A stretch of 64,000 nucleotides of DNA, from assembly GCA_003255025.1 (NCBI GenBank), contig QANY01008965.1, positions 248,001 to 312,000 of the forward strand, written 5' to 3'. Positions 45,785-55,552 of this stretch are shown piece after piece (position 1 is the stretch's first letter; each line of letters begins with the position of its first letter). The notes below the pieces were generated by a model. It did not search any database. It was not told where the DNA came from and worked only from the letters and a program-made list of their open reading frames with translations. The DNA is from Datisca glomerata. Its lineage: Eukaryota; Streptophyta; Magnoliopsida; Cucurbitales; Datiscaceae. A program made the position numbers and the translations under genes.

Positions 45785-46600
45785 CATTCTTCCGACCTAA
45801 TGATGGAAGCAGCGACCTGATGAGTCATTGAAGGATTGCATGAATCGTTTCAACCTAGAATCCTTGTAGGTTGATAACGCCAGCAAGGACATGATGGTGG
45901 CCGGACTGAGAAGTGAGATCACCTATTCCAAGATGAGGTGTCCAATGGACAAGCGCAACCATGTCTCCCTCACTGATCTCAAAACGTGAATGTTGAGGAG
46001 GTGATCCGAGCTGAGAGGGAGCTGGAGAGGCGAAGCAGAGGGTACTTCTAGAAGGGAAAGGAACCATGAGAGGACAAACGAACCTGTCCCTCGAGACCCT
46101 CCAATCTGACGCCCAACTCATCTGAAATATGCACGTACCCCATGAGTCGGCTCGGCGGGAAGAACCCCCCTGGCCAGTCAGTTTGTCACATACACCTCCC
46201 TCACGACCAGGTAGGGGGAATTTTCGACGGTATTAGGGACAAAATCATGTTCAAATAGTCTCTGGGTGATACGAACACCTGGTGAGAAAAAAAAGGATAC
46301 CATGAAGTACTACAAGTATCACAAGAATTCTGGGCACAACACAGAGGGATGTTTCACCCTTCTCGAGTAGATCGAGCCCCTAATCTAGAATGGGTACCTC
46401 AAGAAATTTATGACCGGGTGTAGGAATTGCGGGGACAACAGCCCCTCAGGCAAGAAAGAAGGGTGGAGAGGAAACTCGAGTAAAGGGCTAATCGACACCA
46501 TAGACCCATGCGGAAAATTAAGATGATATTTGGGAGTCCAAACGCTTTGGACTCCAATTGGAATAGAAAGCATATGCTCGAGAGGCGGGGCATCCAATGG
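45785..46600 (+). pseudogene. gag core and zinc-knuckle region
   Basis: ESLKDCMNRFNLESL (45822 onward) is the gypsy gag ESLRDYVxRFNEE motif. MVAGLRSEITYSKM follows. At 46302-46410 the frame reads YYKYHKNSGHNTEGC, then LLE*IEPLI and NGYLKKFM, matching the plant gypsy nucleocapsid pattern CxxHKDHGHxTEDCxxLKxEIExLIxxGYLKKF. Several stops. Confidence 0.7.
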
Positions 46601-46659
46601 TTTTCAGTGTCCTCCCACGATCACCCAAAACCAAGGCAAATGAAGTGATCATGTTCTCC

Positions 46660-47120
46660 AAGGAGAAGGCATATCAGATTCATCGACCATACTTTGACGC
46701 GCTGGTCATTTCCCCAATGACCGCCAATAGCAAGGTCTAGTGAACCCTAATTGACGGCGGAAGCTTGACCGACATACTAAAATAATATATCATCCTACAG
46801 ATGGGGTTTGGTCCCAAGAAGCTCCACCCGTGCTCTGTACCCCTTAGTAGGATTAAGAGGCATGAAATCATTCCAGAAGGTGTGATGGAACTCCTCGTGA
46901 CCTTAGGCACAGCTGCACAAACTCGCCATCAAGCTAGTCAAATTCACGGTGGTGAGATGTAATGAGGTATATAACGCCATCCTCGATAGGTCCTCCATCT
47001 ACAACCTCAAGGCGGTGCCCTCTACATGTCACGAGGTGATTAAATTCCCCACCCCGAGAGCGTGGGATCAATGTAGGGGGACCAGAAGACGTTGAGGGAA
47101 TGCTACGACACCGCTCTCAA
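46660..47120 (+). pseudogene. Retroviral-type aspartic protease remnant
   Basis: LIDGGSLTDIL (46747-46779) stands where gypsy proteases have the catalytic LIDxGSSxxIL motif; the aspartate is kept. KLVKFTVVRCNEVYNAILDR and IYNLKAVPSTCHEVIKFPT (about 46933-47050) match the conserved FxVVxxxxxYNAIxGRPxLxxxxAVxSTxHxxxKFPT block. Stops interrupt the frame. Reverse transcriptase should follow but does not. Confidence 0.75.
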
Positions 47121-47274
47121 ACTGAAGAAATTGACAGAGCAAGGGAGCCAGTCCTGGAAACAGCTTCACCCCCTTAGGAAACAAAAAAAGGGAAAAGGAA
47201 CATGAGTCATGTAATTAAGTGAAGTTTTATCAATAAAAAAGCTAATTTGCCCGCAAAGAATGAGTGAAGGAAAA

Positions 47275-48110
47275 AGTGATGACTGGCGTGGTGCTCTAAC
47301 CTGCCAGTTGAGATTAAAAATGATGATTAACACGGTGTCCTAGTCCGTCAGTCAGGATAAAAAGTGACGTTTACTGAACACACCAACTCGTCAGACAGGA
47401 AATGAGCTTTAGTCAGAGCAAAAATGCTTGGTTAGACTCCAAAAATAAAAAATTAATGACTTTCGTGGTGCTCTAGCCCGCCAATCATGATAAAAATGTG
47501 ATGACTGGCGCAGTGTCCCAACCCGCTAGTCAGGATAAAAAAGTGATGTTTGCTAAGCACCCCAGATCGTTAGATGTGTAATGAGCTCTAGTCGGAGTAG
47601 AAATCTTGGATAGTCTTTAAAAATAAAAAAGATATGACTGGCGCGGTGTTCTGGCCAACCAATTGGGATCAAAAAGTGTCTGTCGAGCACTACAGCTCGT
47701 CAGATGGTAAATGAGCTCTAGTCGGAGTAGAAATGCTTGGCTAGACTCCAAAAATAAAAATGTGATGACTGGCGTGACGCTCTAGCCCACTAGTCGGGAT
47801 CAAAAAGTGATGGCTACACGACGTCATAGCCTACCTATCGGGATCAAAAAGTGATGTCTACCAAGCACCACAGCTCGTCAGATGGGAAATGAGCTTTAGT
47901 CAGAGCAGAAATGCTTGACTAGACTCCAAAAATCAAAAAATGATTACTGACATTGTGCTCTAGCCCACCATTCGGGATTAAAAAGTGATGATTAACGATA
48001 TGTCCTAGCCTACCAATCGAGCAACCTAGCTCGTCAGACGGGAAATGAGCACCAATCAAGACTAAAATGAGATGTATGGCGGAGCAGTAGCTCACCAGAC
48101 AGGGAAGGAG
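47275..48110. repeat. About 178-bp 3' array of the gypsy element
   Basis: Units contain GTGATGACTGGCG, GCTCTAGCCCGCCAGTCGGG, ATCAAAAAGTGATG and AGCTCGTCAGATGGGAAATG, then GAGCTCTAGTCGGAGTAGAA. The last anchor recurs near 47404, 47583, 47712 and 47889 (intervals 179, 129, 177). Shorter sub-repeats within the unit (GATAAAAAGTGATG) show that it grew from a smaller motif. Confidence 0.85.
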
Positions 48111-49039
48111 CTACTAACAATAACAGAAATACCTAACAAAACCCCAAGAAGAAAAAAGGAATAGTTCCAACCTAAGTAGATGATGGCTGACCAGATGCCT
48201 AAGGAAAATGGGCTCTCTACCGAACAAGAACGCCCAATCAAGCATTAAAGGAAATGAAACCATGCCCACTCATTTGCCTGACAAATTGGAACAGGTATAC
48301 TCGAACATACCCATTAAATGGGGAAGTGTGATTCTCTAAGGATATGGTAAAGTTGTTCAACCAAACCACTTCCAAAGGAGGCAACTCGACTGAAAGAAAA
48401 ATCATTTTGTTACACAAGGAAAAAGTAAGTAAAACGAAAAGGTCGAAGAATTCAAAGTTCATACAACAGAAGGTAAAAGAGGAGATAAAAGTTTGACAAA
48501 AATACTTAAGAAAAAAGGAGGGGGGATTACAAGCAATGAAGAACACAATAAGTTAAACGATAGGGCTTGTGGAAACTTCGACAACGTCAATAGTAGGAGC
48601 CAGAGAAGTTTCAGCTTGGCCAGCAACCCTGCTTGAGTCAGGCGGCAGTGGAAGGACCTCCCATTCGGGGTGACCCAAAGGTAAAGGATGAGAGCATTCG
48701 CATCCAATTAGATGAGATCAGAAGAGGATAGGCGGACTTGCGCGTGAATTTCTGTTTATCTTAAAAATTGTGTCATTGATTTTTTCAGTATTTTTTTTAT
48801 ACTTATAGAATCCCGTTAGGTGAAATCCTATTCCCCCAGAACCATGCCGGCGTTTGGAATACTAAATTACTCATTTGTCCATTATTTAAAAAAAAATGGC
48901 AAGGCATTGATGCAAGGTTTTAGATGTAAGAGATGGAAAACTTTATCATGCCGGGCTATTGTGGCTCTTAGATTACATTTGGAGCAATCTGGGCCACACA
49001 AAGTCCAGCAGGTAGGATGTTTTTTTCATTTTTTTTACC
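48111..49039. other. Element 3' region and spacer
   Basis: To about 48715 the composition resembles the preceding element. From 48740 it is AT-rich. 48900-49010 has some coding character (for example LHLEQSGPHKVQQ) but no family I recognise. No 3' LTR is visible. Confidence 0.4.
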
Positions 49040-49613
49040 CAATACGTAGTGAGGTTCACCAATTACGTAGTGGTTTTCAACAAATACATACAAAAGAATA
49101 ATTCTTGGAGGGGTTCACCAATTACGTAGTGGGGGTTTACCAAATACGTACAAAAAAATAATTCTTGACGGGGTTCACCAATTACATACAAAAGAATAAT
49201 TCTTAGAGGGGTTCATCAATTACGTAGTGGGGTTCACCAATTACGTACAAAAGAATAATTCTTAGAGGGGTTCATCAATTACGTAGTGGAGTTCACCAAT
49301 TACGTAGACGGGTTCACCAATTACGTATTGGGGTTCATCAAATACGTACAAAAGAATAATTTTTAGATGGTTTCAATAATCCCACAAAAGAATAATTCTT
49401 TGAGGGGTTCACCAATTACGTAGTGGATTTCACCAATTACGTAGTAGGGTTCACCAATTACGTACAAAAGAATAATTCTTTGAGGGGTTCACCAATTACG
49501 TAGTAGGGTTCACTAATAACATAGTGGGGTTCACCAATTACGTAGTAGGGTTCACTAAATATGTACAAATAATAATTCATGGAGGGGTTCACCAATTACA
49601 TGCTAGGGTTCAC
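49040..49613. repeat. Array of 21-bp GGGGTTCACCAATTACGTAGT units
   Basis: More than 20 units of GGGGTTCACCAATTACGTAGT, grouped by an interspersed ACAAAAGAATAATTCTTAGA segment about every 60-110 bp. A higher-order minisatellite. The few bases after it (49620-49680) carry inverted units (TTTTGGTGAACCCTAAAG). Confidence 0.95.
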
Positions 49614-49686
49614 AATTTTTTTTTAAATTTTGGTGAACCCTAAAGAATTTGTTGTACACTACTATATATTTGGTGAAACCCTAAAA

Positions 49687-49896
49687 TCTAATCGCCATAC
49701 CTAATAGGCGAATTGCCTATTTTTAGCCTGTAAATGCCATCCTCAAAGTGCCAATCGCCAGTTTATTGCCTTCAATCGCATGTTTCAGTCTCCAAATGCC
49801 ATGTTGAAATAGGCAATCGTCAATCTCCCTCCCAATCACCACTTTTTTGTTCCTAATCTCCATTTATATGGCTCTAATCGCCAATCTTCACATTTT
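49687..49896. repeat. Left copy of the CGCC block
   Basis: Direct repeat of 54456-54677: both run CTAATCGCCATxCCTAATAG, GCGAATxGC, CTCCCTCCCAATxA, and ATTTATATGGCTCTAATCGC ending CATCTTCACA-like. Also contains many AATCGCC/AATGCCA submotifs. Confidence 0.85.
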
Positions 49897-50649
49897 TCCT
49901 TTCAATTGAAATTTTTGTAATTATTTACGGTACAGAAGGAAAATTATTGATAAAAATAGAAAAAACTCATTGTTTCAATTAAACATTCATGATACTCACT
50001 TACTCTGTGAAATTAGATTAAATTAATTAAGGATTCTCGAAACAACGTTGATAATGTTGTTGTACTTTTATGACAAGTATCGAATGAGACAGGTTTTCAC
50101 CAAATATAATTATATGTCGTGATGTTATGATGGTCGGTAAATAATATTTATCAGTTTGACGAACATGTATAACACTTAAGGTCGGATTCTACTGTTAAAT
50201 CGAGCATATCCGTTAAAAAGTTTGAAATTAAATATTAAAATTTGAAATTTAACCTTTTTGTTAGAAAATAACCTTTATGTTTTAATTAATTGATCCCTAT
50301 AAAATTTATTTTAAAATCTAACCTTATTTCTTATCAAAATTAACCCCAACATTAAAAAACTCCTTCCCTGTTATTCTTAAAAAATCGATACCCACCATTC
50401 CCCCTCTCTCTCAACACTTCATTTCTCTTCACTCAAACCCTATTCTCCTCCTTCTTCTTCTTCATCTCTCTTTTCATAGCCCAAAATCCATCAAAACCTC
50501 ACCAAATCCGTTGCAATACACGAGTCAAACCCACGATCTCACATTGAACACATCCCTTGCAACACATGCGTCAAAACCCACGCCAAATCCCTCCAACCCG
50601 CGACCTCAAACTGTATATCCTTCTAATATTGTATTTTTCACCAATAATG
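49897..50649 (+). other. Possible promoter and 5' leader of the PMD gene
   Basis: AT-rich to about 50380, then a pyrimidine-rich stretch (50400-50480, CCTCCTTCTTCTTCTTCATC) like a plant 5' UTR. An AATCTAACC-type TATA was not securely seen. Confidence 0.35.
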
Positions 50650-53495
50650 GCTAGAGAAAAATATAAAGTTACAAAGGGAACATTGAGTCTAACGACGCAA
50701 CCAAGTTCAAGCTCGAGCGTCTCAAAAGAGCCGTACGATGCCACCGGGATGGGGTGAAAAGATTTCATCCAAAGAATCAAAATCTTAGCATCCATATTCT
50801 TCATATTGCTCCAAAGGAGCATATATCTCACCCAAGAAAATAAGATGTAAGTTTTTCCTTGAATATTTTGAATATTTTATGTGTTATATTGTTAAAACAC
50901 CAATATATACTTGATTCGTTATGTAAATTGGGTGTTTTTATGTGATGATTATAGAAATGTATGGTTGTTGGTAGAAATATATGTCTTGGATGGAAAATTA
51001 AAGTATTTTCATGAGTGCCCGTAAAGTGTTCGCTGAAATGTCATAATGAATTATATGGTGTATTTTTTTCATTGTCCGTAAGGTGTTTGATAAAATTCCA
51101 TATTGAGGTTTATACTATATTTATATTAATGCGCGTAACATGTTCAGAGAAATGTTATATCCCATCCAAGGATAAAATGTAAGTTTCTTTAACAAAAAAT
51201 TTGGTTGTTATGTGTTATATTGTTAAAACACCAAATAGATACTTGAATCATTTTGAAAATTGGGTGCTTTTTATGTGATGCTTATAGAAATGTATGATTA
51301 TTGGTAGAGATATATGTTTTGAATGAAAAATTATAGTGTATGTTTATTGCCTGTAAAGTGTTCGACGAAATGTCACAGTAGGGATCATAGTACATTTTTC
51401 TTCATACATATTTTTCACTGAATCATACTTAAATTTTGGTTTCTTAGACTGAGTTCTATGATCTTGGTATTCATTTTTTGTGAATACTACACTAGTACCT
51501 CGATGGTACAGTAACCTTCCTGAAAATGTGAGAAGGAATGTTAATGCCTCCGGGTTCAGGTATTTTATAAGTATATTGAAAATGGGTCAGATGGATCGCG
51601 TTTTATTGAATAGTCTAGCCGAGAAATTGTGAGATACAACTCACACCTTTCATATAGATGAAGTGGGTGAAATGACAATGACCCCATTGGACTTTGCTGT
51701 GATAACTGGCCTGAAATTCGACGGTCATCAACTAGACTATGATTTGGAACTCTACAAGAATAAGAAAGCTTTGCAAAATCTAGTTGGTAAACCGTTGTCG
51801 GAGGTTGGACAAAAAAAAGTTAGTTATCAATGGATATTTGATAATTATTCTAGGTATGAGTGTACTACTCCTAAGTAGGAGGAAATTTTGACCAGCGTCT
51901 TTCTGCTGGTGCTCTTGGGTAGTACAATTTTTTACGACAAGAGCAATAAAGTTTGTTTGTACTTCCTCTTGAGCCTAAAAAAAATAGATGAGATACGAGA
52001 GTATAATTGAGTTGGTTCGGCGTTATCCGTATTGTATTGTAATATGGACTTTATATGTCGAGGCAAAAGTGTAGGGACATGGGTTTTGGGAGAATATAGG
52101 AGGTATGAGATTATGAGTACTTTCCGTGTTTGGCACTAAGCAGACCATGGGTGGTCCAGACACATTCCCAAGAGCAGCACGTTAGATAGACATTGAGTCG
52201 GGAGCAAGGGATGTTGGTCATTGCCTCAAAGAATTCCGTGTTAAACTTCGATACGTGAGGCCAAATGATGTATGTGTTTTATTATATCAATTCTTATATT
52301 ACCCCCCCAGAGTATGAATATTGTTTTACTGACAAACTATTTGTTTTTGAACTTGCAAATCAATTGGTACCCTTGGGGAGAACGTACATACTTGCCTTAC
52401 TATTGCATCTACAGTATACATCCTACCACCATGAGAATCTTGCTGCAAGGACCTGCTAGAAGAGCATGGTACTTGGGTGAGCGCGTCTCACGATAAAGTA
52501 TGGGAATCGAAGCACTGTACATCCCATACAGACCCCCAAATTCAATGTTATGTGATCAACCATTCAACAGAGAGGATCTATCTGGTGGTCTTGGAGGTTT
52601 TAGAGCGACACACTTTATCCAGGATATGGATGGCGATAACGAAGATACATATGATGAATTTCAGAAAAGATGGTTATCTTACAACTATGATTGGGCATCT
52701 TCATCTTTGCAGGTGCTCAACGTCTCTAAGTGGTTTTTACATATAGGAGATTACTCATCTTGTTATACAATGTAATTTTGTAATCTACTATGTATAGGCA
52801 ACAACATCAGTAACCGTAATAGCAGCAGCAGTACCAGGAGCATCAAGGTCGGCTAAAGTGACCGATGATGATATAAGAGTAGATGACATCCCACTATCAT
52901 CGTGGCAGATTCAATTATCACTCCCAGATGGTGGTAGTGAGTTGGTTGACATTTCAAATGATGTTCAAGTCCGGGGTCTTCCATCTGTTGAAGTTGATTA
53001 TGTGAGTTATGATGTTAATATTTATTATTTAGTCATTCAATATCATATTAATGCGTAATTCGGATAATGCAGGTGCTAGCGACATGCGCGGCAGGCGTGA
53101 TGCGCATGATTGGCGATCTCAATAAGTTGTTATTCGAGAAAATGTTGAGTGCACGTGAGGCGATGATAAAGGCCAAAGCATCAATGGAAAAAAAAGATAA
53201 GAAAATTGAAAACTTACGATCTTTCCCTATTTTTTTCAGTTTGAAATCAAAATATACTGAACATGTACATTTGTAGGTGAAGTTGCAAAGACGCCTGCAC
53301 ATGTATGAAACTTAAGCAAGCAGGCATGAGAGTGATGATGATGAATATGATGACCATGGTGAAGATTTAGTTAATAATGATGAAGACGACCATGATGACG
53401 ACACCGATGAAGATACTGAATCGGAACGAGAACATGAAGGACGTACAAATCATTCACATGATGCTTTGGCAAAAAAGAGAAAAGTTGCACCATGA
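50650..53495 (+). pseudogene. Plant mobile domain (PMD) gene, decayed
   Basis: First exon from the ATG at 50648-50650: MAREKYKVTKGT plus a serine/threonine stretch. After a long intron (about 50848-51500) the PMD begins: ENVRRNVNASGFRYFISILK, then THTFHIDEVGEMTMTPLDFA, VITGLKFDG, then FLLVLLGSTIFYDKSN and later RRAWYLGERVSR. The GExTxTxxDxAxxxGLxxxG and YLxGxxLFxDKS segments are PMD hallmarks. From 51663 to about 52711 the sequence keeps one frame but has several stops (51876 and others). Later exons follow GT-AG signals (52798-53001, from 53073, and from 53276). They give a helical segment (REAMIKAKASMEKKDKKIEN) and an acidic tail (DEDDHDDDTDEDTESERE) ending AKKRKVAP with a nuclear-signal look. 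Stop at 53493-53495. Confidence 0.7.
50847..51500. repeat. 330-bp tandem duplication in the PMD intron
   Basis: Copy anchors GTTATATTGTTAAAACACCAA at 50883 and 51213. Also shared: GTATAGAAATGTATG.TT.TTGGTAGA-type and GTAAAGTGTTCG.CGAAATGTCA (51016 and 51349). Related shorter versions of the last motif occur at 51074 and 51131. Confidence 0.85.
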
Positions 53496-53519
53496 TGTTT
53501 TGTCTAAATTGATATCAAC

Positions 53520-53551
53520 GTTTAGTGGATATATATATATATATATATATG
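53520..53551. repeat. (TA)n microsatellite
   Basis: ATATATATAT run of about 20 bp shortly after the PMD stop codon. Confidence 0.85.
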
Positions 53552-53983
53552 ATGGATTCTATCATTGGATTTTAAGTTTTTTTAGATTTTAAGTTTGTTT
53601 GGATTGGATTCTAGGTTTATTTTTGGAATATAAATTTGTCAAAGTTGCATGACATTGTATGACATGCTTTTCACATATTATAGATATAGATATGTAATTA
53701 ATATTGTGGGTGAACTAATATTTATGGGGAGGTTCTGTTGAACCGTTGGTTAAAATTTGAACTGGATTCTAAGGATAACATTTACAAACTATCAATCTAT
53801 CCGATTGGATTCTATGAATAGTAGTTTCGCTTCTTATGTTATGACTCGTCTTGCGCTTACAAACTGTCAATCTATCCAAACATTTTATTGGTCTCAAACT
53901 ATAAATGCCAATTACAAACTGTCAATCTATGCAAACATTTTTTTTGCATAATATGGAGTATTAGAACCAAATGTCAGTTACAA

Positions 53984-54210
53984 TGGCGTTTGGGGACCAA
54001 ACGCTCTGCGGTCCCCAAACACCATTTATGATTGGTGATTTACCAGTCGTGAATGGCATTTGGGGCCTGATGGTCACGCCCAAATGCATGACGGTCACGC
54101 TCAAACACCTGTTATATATGGCGTTTGGGGCCCAAACGTCATCGGCATGCCTCAATATGGTGTTTGGGGCCTAAACGCTATCAGTTGGCCCCAAACGCAT
54201 GTTATGACAG
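53984..54210. repeat. GGCGTTTGGGG palindromic repeat block
   Basis: TGGCGTTTGGGGACCAAACG (53984), the arms GTTTGGGGACC and GGTCCCCAAAC around a short loop (53988-54020), CGTTTGGGGCCCAAACG (54122-54138), and further GGTGTTTGGGGCC and CCCCAAACGC copies. Spacing is 60-70 bp. GC-rich against AT-rich surroundings. Confidence 0.85.
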
Positions 54211-54299
54211 GTGATTTGCCTAACCAATAGGTGATTAGGACCACCAAAGTGGCATTTGGGTCCTAATCGCCTAGTTTAACCCCTCAAGATTCCCTTTGC

Positions 54300-54930
54300 A
54301 CCCCACTACGTAATGATGTTCACTAAATATGTATAAATTAATAATTCTTGGAAGAGTTCATCAAATATGTACTAGGGTTCAGAAATTACGTAGTGGGGTT
54401 CATCAAATACGTATAAAATAATAATTATTGGAGGGGTTCACCGAATACGTACAAACTAATCGCCATGCCTAATAGGCGAATCGCTTTTTTAGCCCCTAAA
54501 CGACATCCTGAAAGTGTTAATCACATCCTCAAAGCCAAGCGCTAGTTTTATGCCTCCAATCGTCTGTTTCATTCCTAAATGCCATGTATAAATAGGAGAT
54601 CGTTTGTCTCCCTCCCAATAATAAGTTTTTTGGGCCTAGTCACCATTTATATGGCTCTAATCGCCATTCTTCACAATCAACCGTAAAATTGATATTTTTG
54701 GTGAACCCTTCCTGTTTCACTTTATACTCCACTACAAAATTGGTGAACACCAAAATACAAAGTCGATTTTGGCGAACCCCTCTAAAAATTATTAATTTTT
54801 TACGTAAAATATTTTGGTGAACCCCTCAAGATTCCTTTTGTGCTCCACTACGAATTTGGTGAACACCAAAATAGAAAGTAACTCTCTGCCATTATAGTGG
54901 AGGAACACCACTATGAATTATTAATTTTTT
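54300..54930. repeat. Right array: direct units, CGCC block, inverted units
   Basis: 54300-54450 carries AATAATTCTTGGA, TTCATCAAATAxGTAC and ATTACGTAGTGGGGTTCA in the same orientation as the left array. 54456-54677 repeats the CGCC block. 54690-54930 carries CCACTACxAATTTGGTGAAC and TCTAAAAATTATTAATTTTT, the reverse complement of the left-array units (TTCACCAATTACGTAGTGG and AATAATTCTTAGA). Confidence 0.85.
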
Positions 54931-54976
54931 ACGTGAAATATTCTCACCCTTTGCCGCTTTTATGTACTTGTTTTGT

Positions 54977-55549
54977 CACTTAGTCATATTTTCATGCACT
55001 TAGATATTTTCATATACACTTAGCCATTTTTACAATTTAGCCACACGCACTTAACAATTTTTCACAGTGAGATCTATAGTGTATTGGGACACTTTCACAC
55101 ATTTTTCATATACTTAGTCATTTTCACACATTTAGTTATTCTCACATATATAGTCATTTTCATACGCTCGTTAATTTTCACGCATTTGTCCATTTTCATT
55201 TACTTGATTATCTTCACACACTTAGTTATTTCACACATATAATCATTTCTACACACTTGTCTATTTTTCACATATTTGGTTATTTTTCACACACTTGACC
55301 ATTTTCATACATAGACATTTTCACACATTTAACCACTTTCACACACTTGATAATTTTCATACACTCACACACTTGGTTATTTTCAAACACTTAATCATTT
55401 TCATACACATGGTCATTAACCATTTTCACGCAGTAATTTTCACACACTTAATAATTTCCATACACTTGCCATCTTCACACTTAAAAATTTTCATACAGTT
55501 TTTTTCAAGCACTTAATTATTTTCACGTACTTAATCATTTTCACGTACT
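54977..55549. repeat. 20-bp minisatellite CACACTTAGTCATTTTCA
   Basis: About 28 variable units of CACACACTTAGTCATTTTCA over 570 bp. The histidine-rich frame at 55295-55516 is only its translation. Confidence 0.95.
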
Positions 55550-55552
55550 AAT

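Larger units (their letters stand above)
43010..48715 (+). mobile_element. Ty3-gypsy element with gag and protease remnants and a 3' tandem array
   Basis: LTR (43010-43777), primer site, gag N-terminus, gag core, zinc-knuckle region and aspartic protease are recognisable in order. A roughly 178-bp noncoding array follows. No reverse transcriptase or integrase is visible between the protease and the array, so the element is deleted or non-autonomous. A DNA transposon lies inside gag (44638-45784). No 3' LTR was found; the end is set only by the start of the next repeat system near 48716. A 3' array between coding region and LTR is a Tat/Retand-like feature. Confidence 0.65.
49040..54930 (+). 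mobile_element. PMD-gene element flanked by complex subterminal arrays
   Basis: A decayed plant mobile domain gene (50650-53495) lies between two related repeat systems. Left: GGTTCACCAATTACGTAGT array (49040-49613), a short inverted part, and a CGCC block (49687-49896). Right: palindromic GGCGTTTGGGG block (53984-54200), direct array units (54300-54450), CGCC block (54456-54677), and inverted array units (54690-54930). PMD genes are often carried by MULEs, and such arrays could be extended terminal repeats. No transposase was seen and no target duplication found. Confidence 0.5.

Noticed and set aside
49040..49613. Regular short repeats resembling a CRISPR array
   Set aside because: Units are contiguous without unique spacers of constant length, and the context is a plant nuclear transposon region.
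51016..51375. PPR gene
   Set aside because: Only the KVFDEM phrase recurs; spacing and flanking residues do not fit PPR motifs.
55295..55516. Histidine/phenylalanine-rich open frame
   Set aside because: It is the translation of the 20-bp minisatellite; repeat units drift in length and frame.
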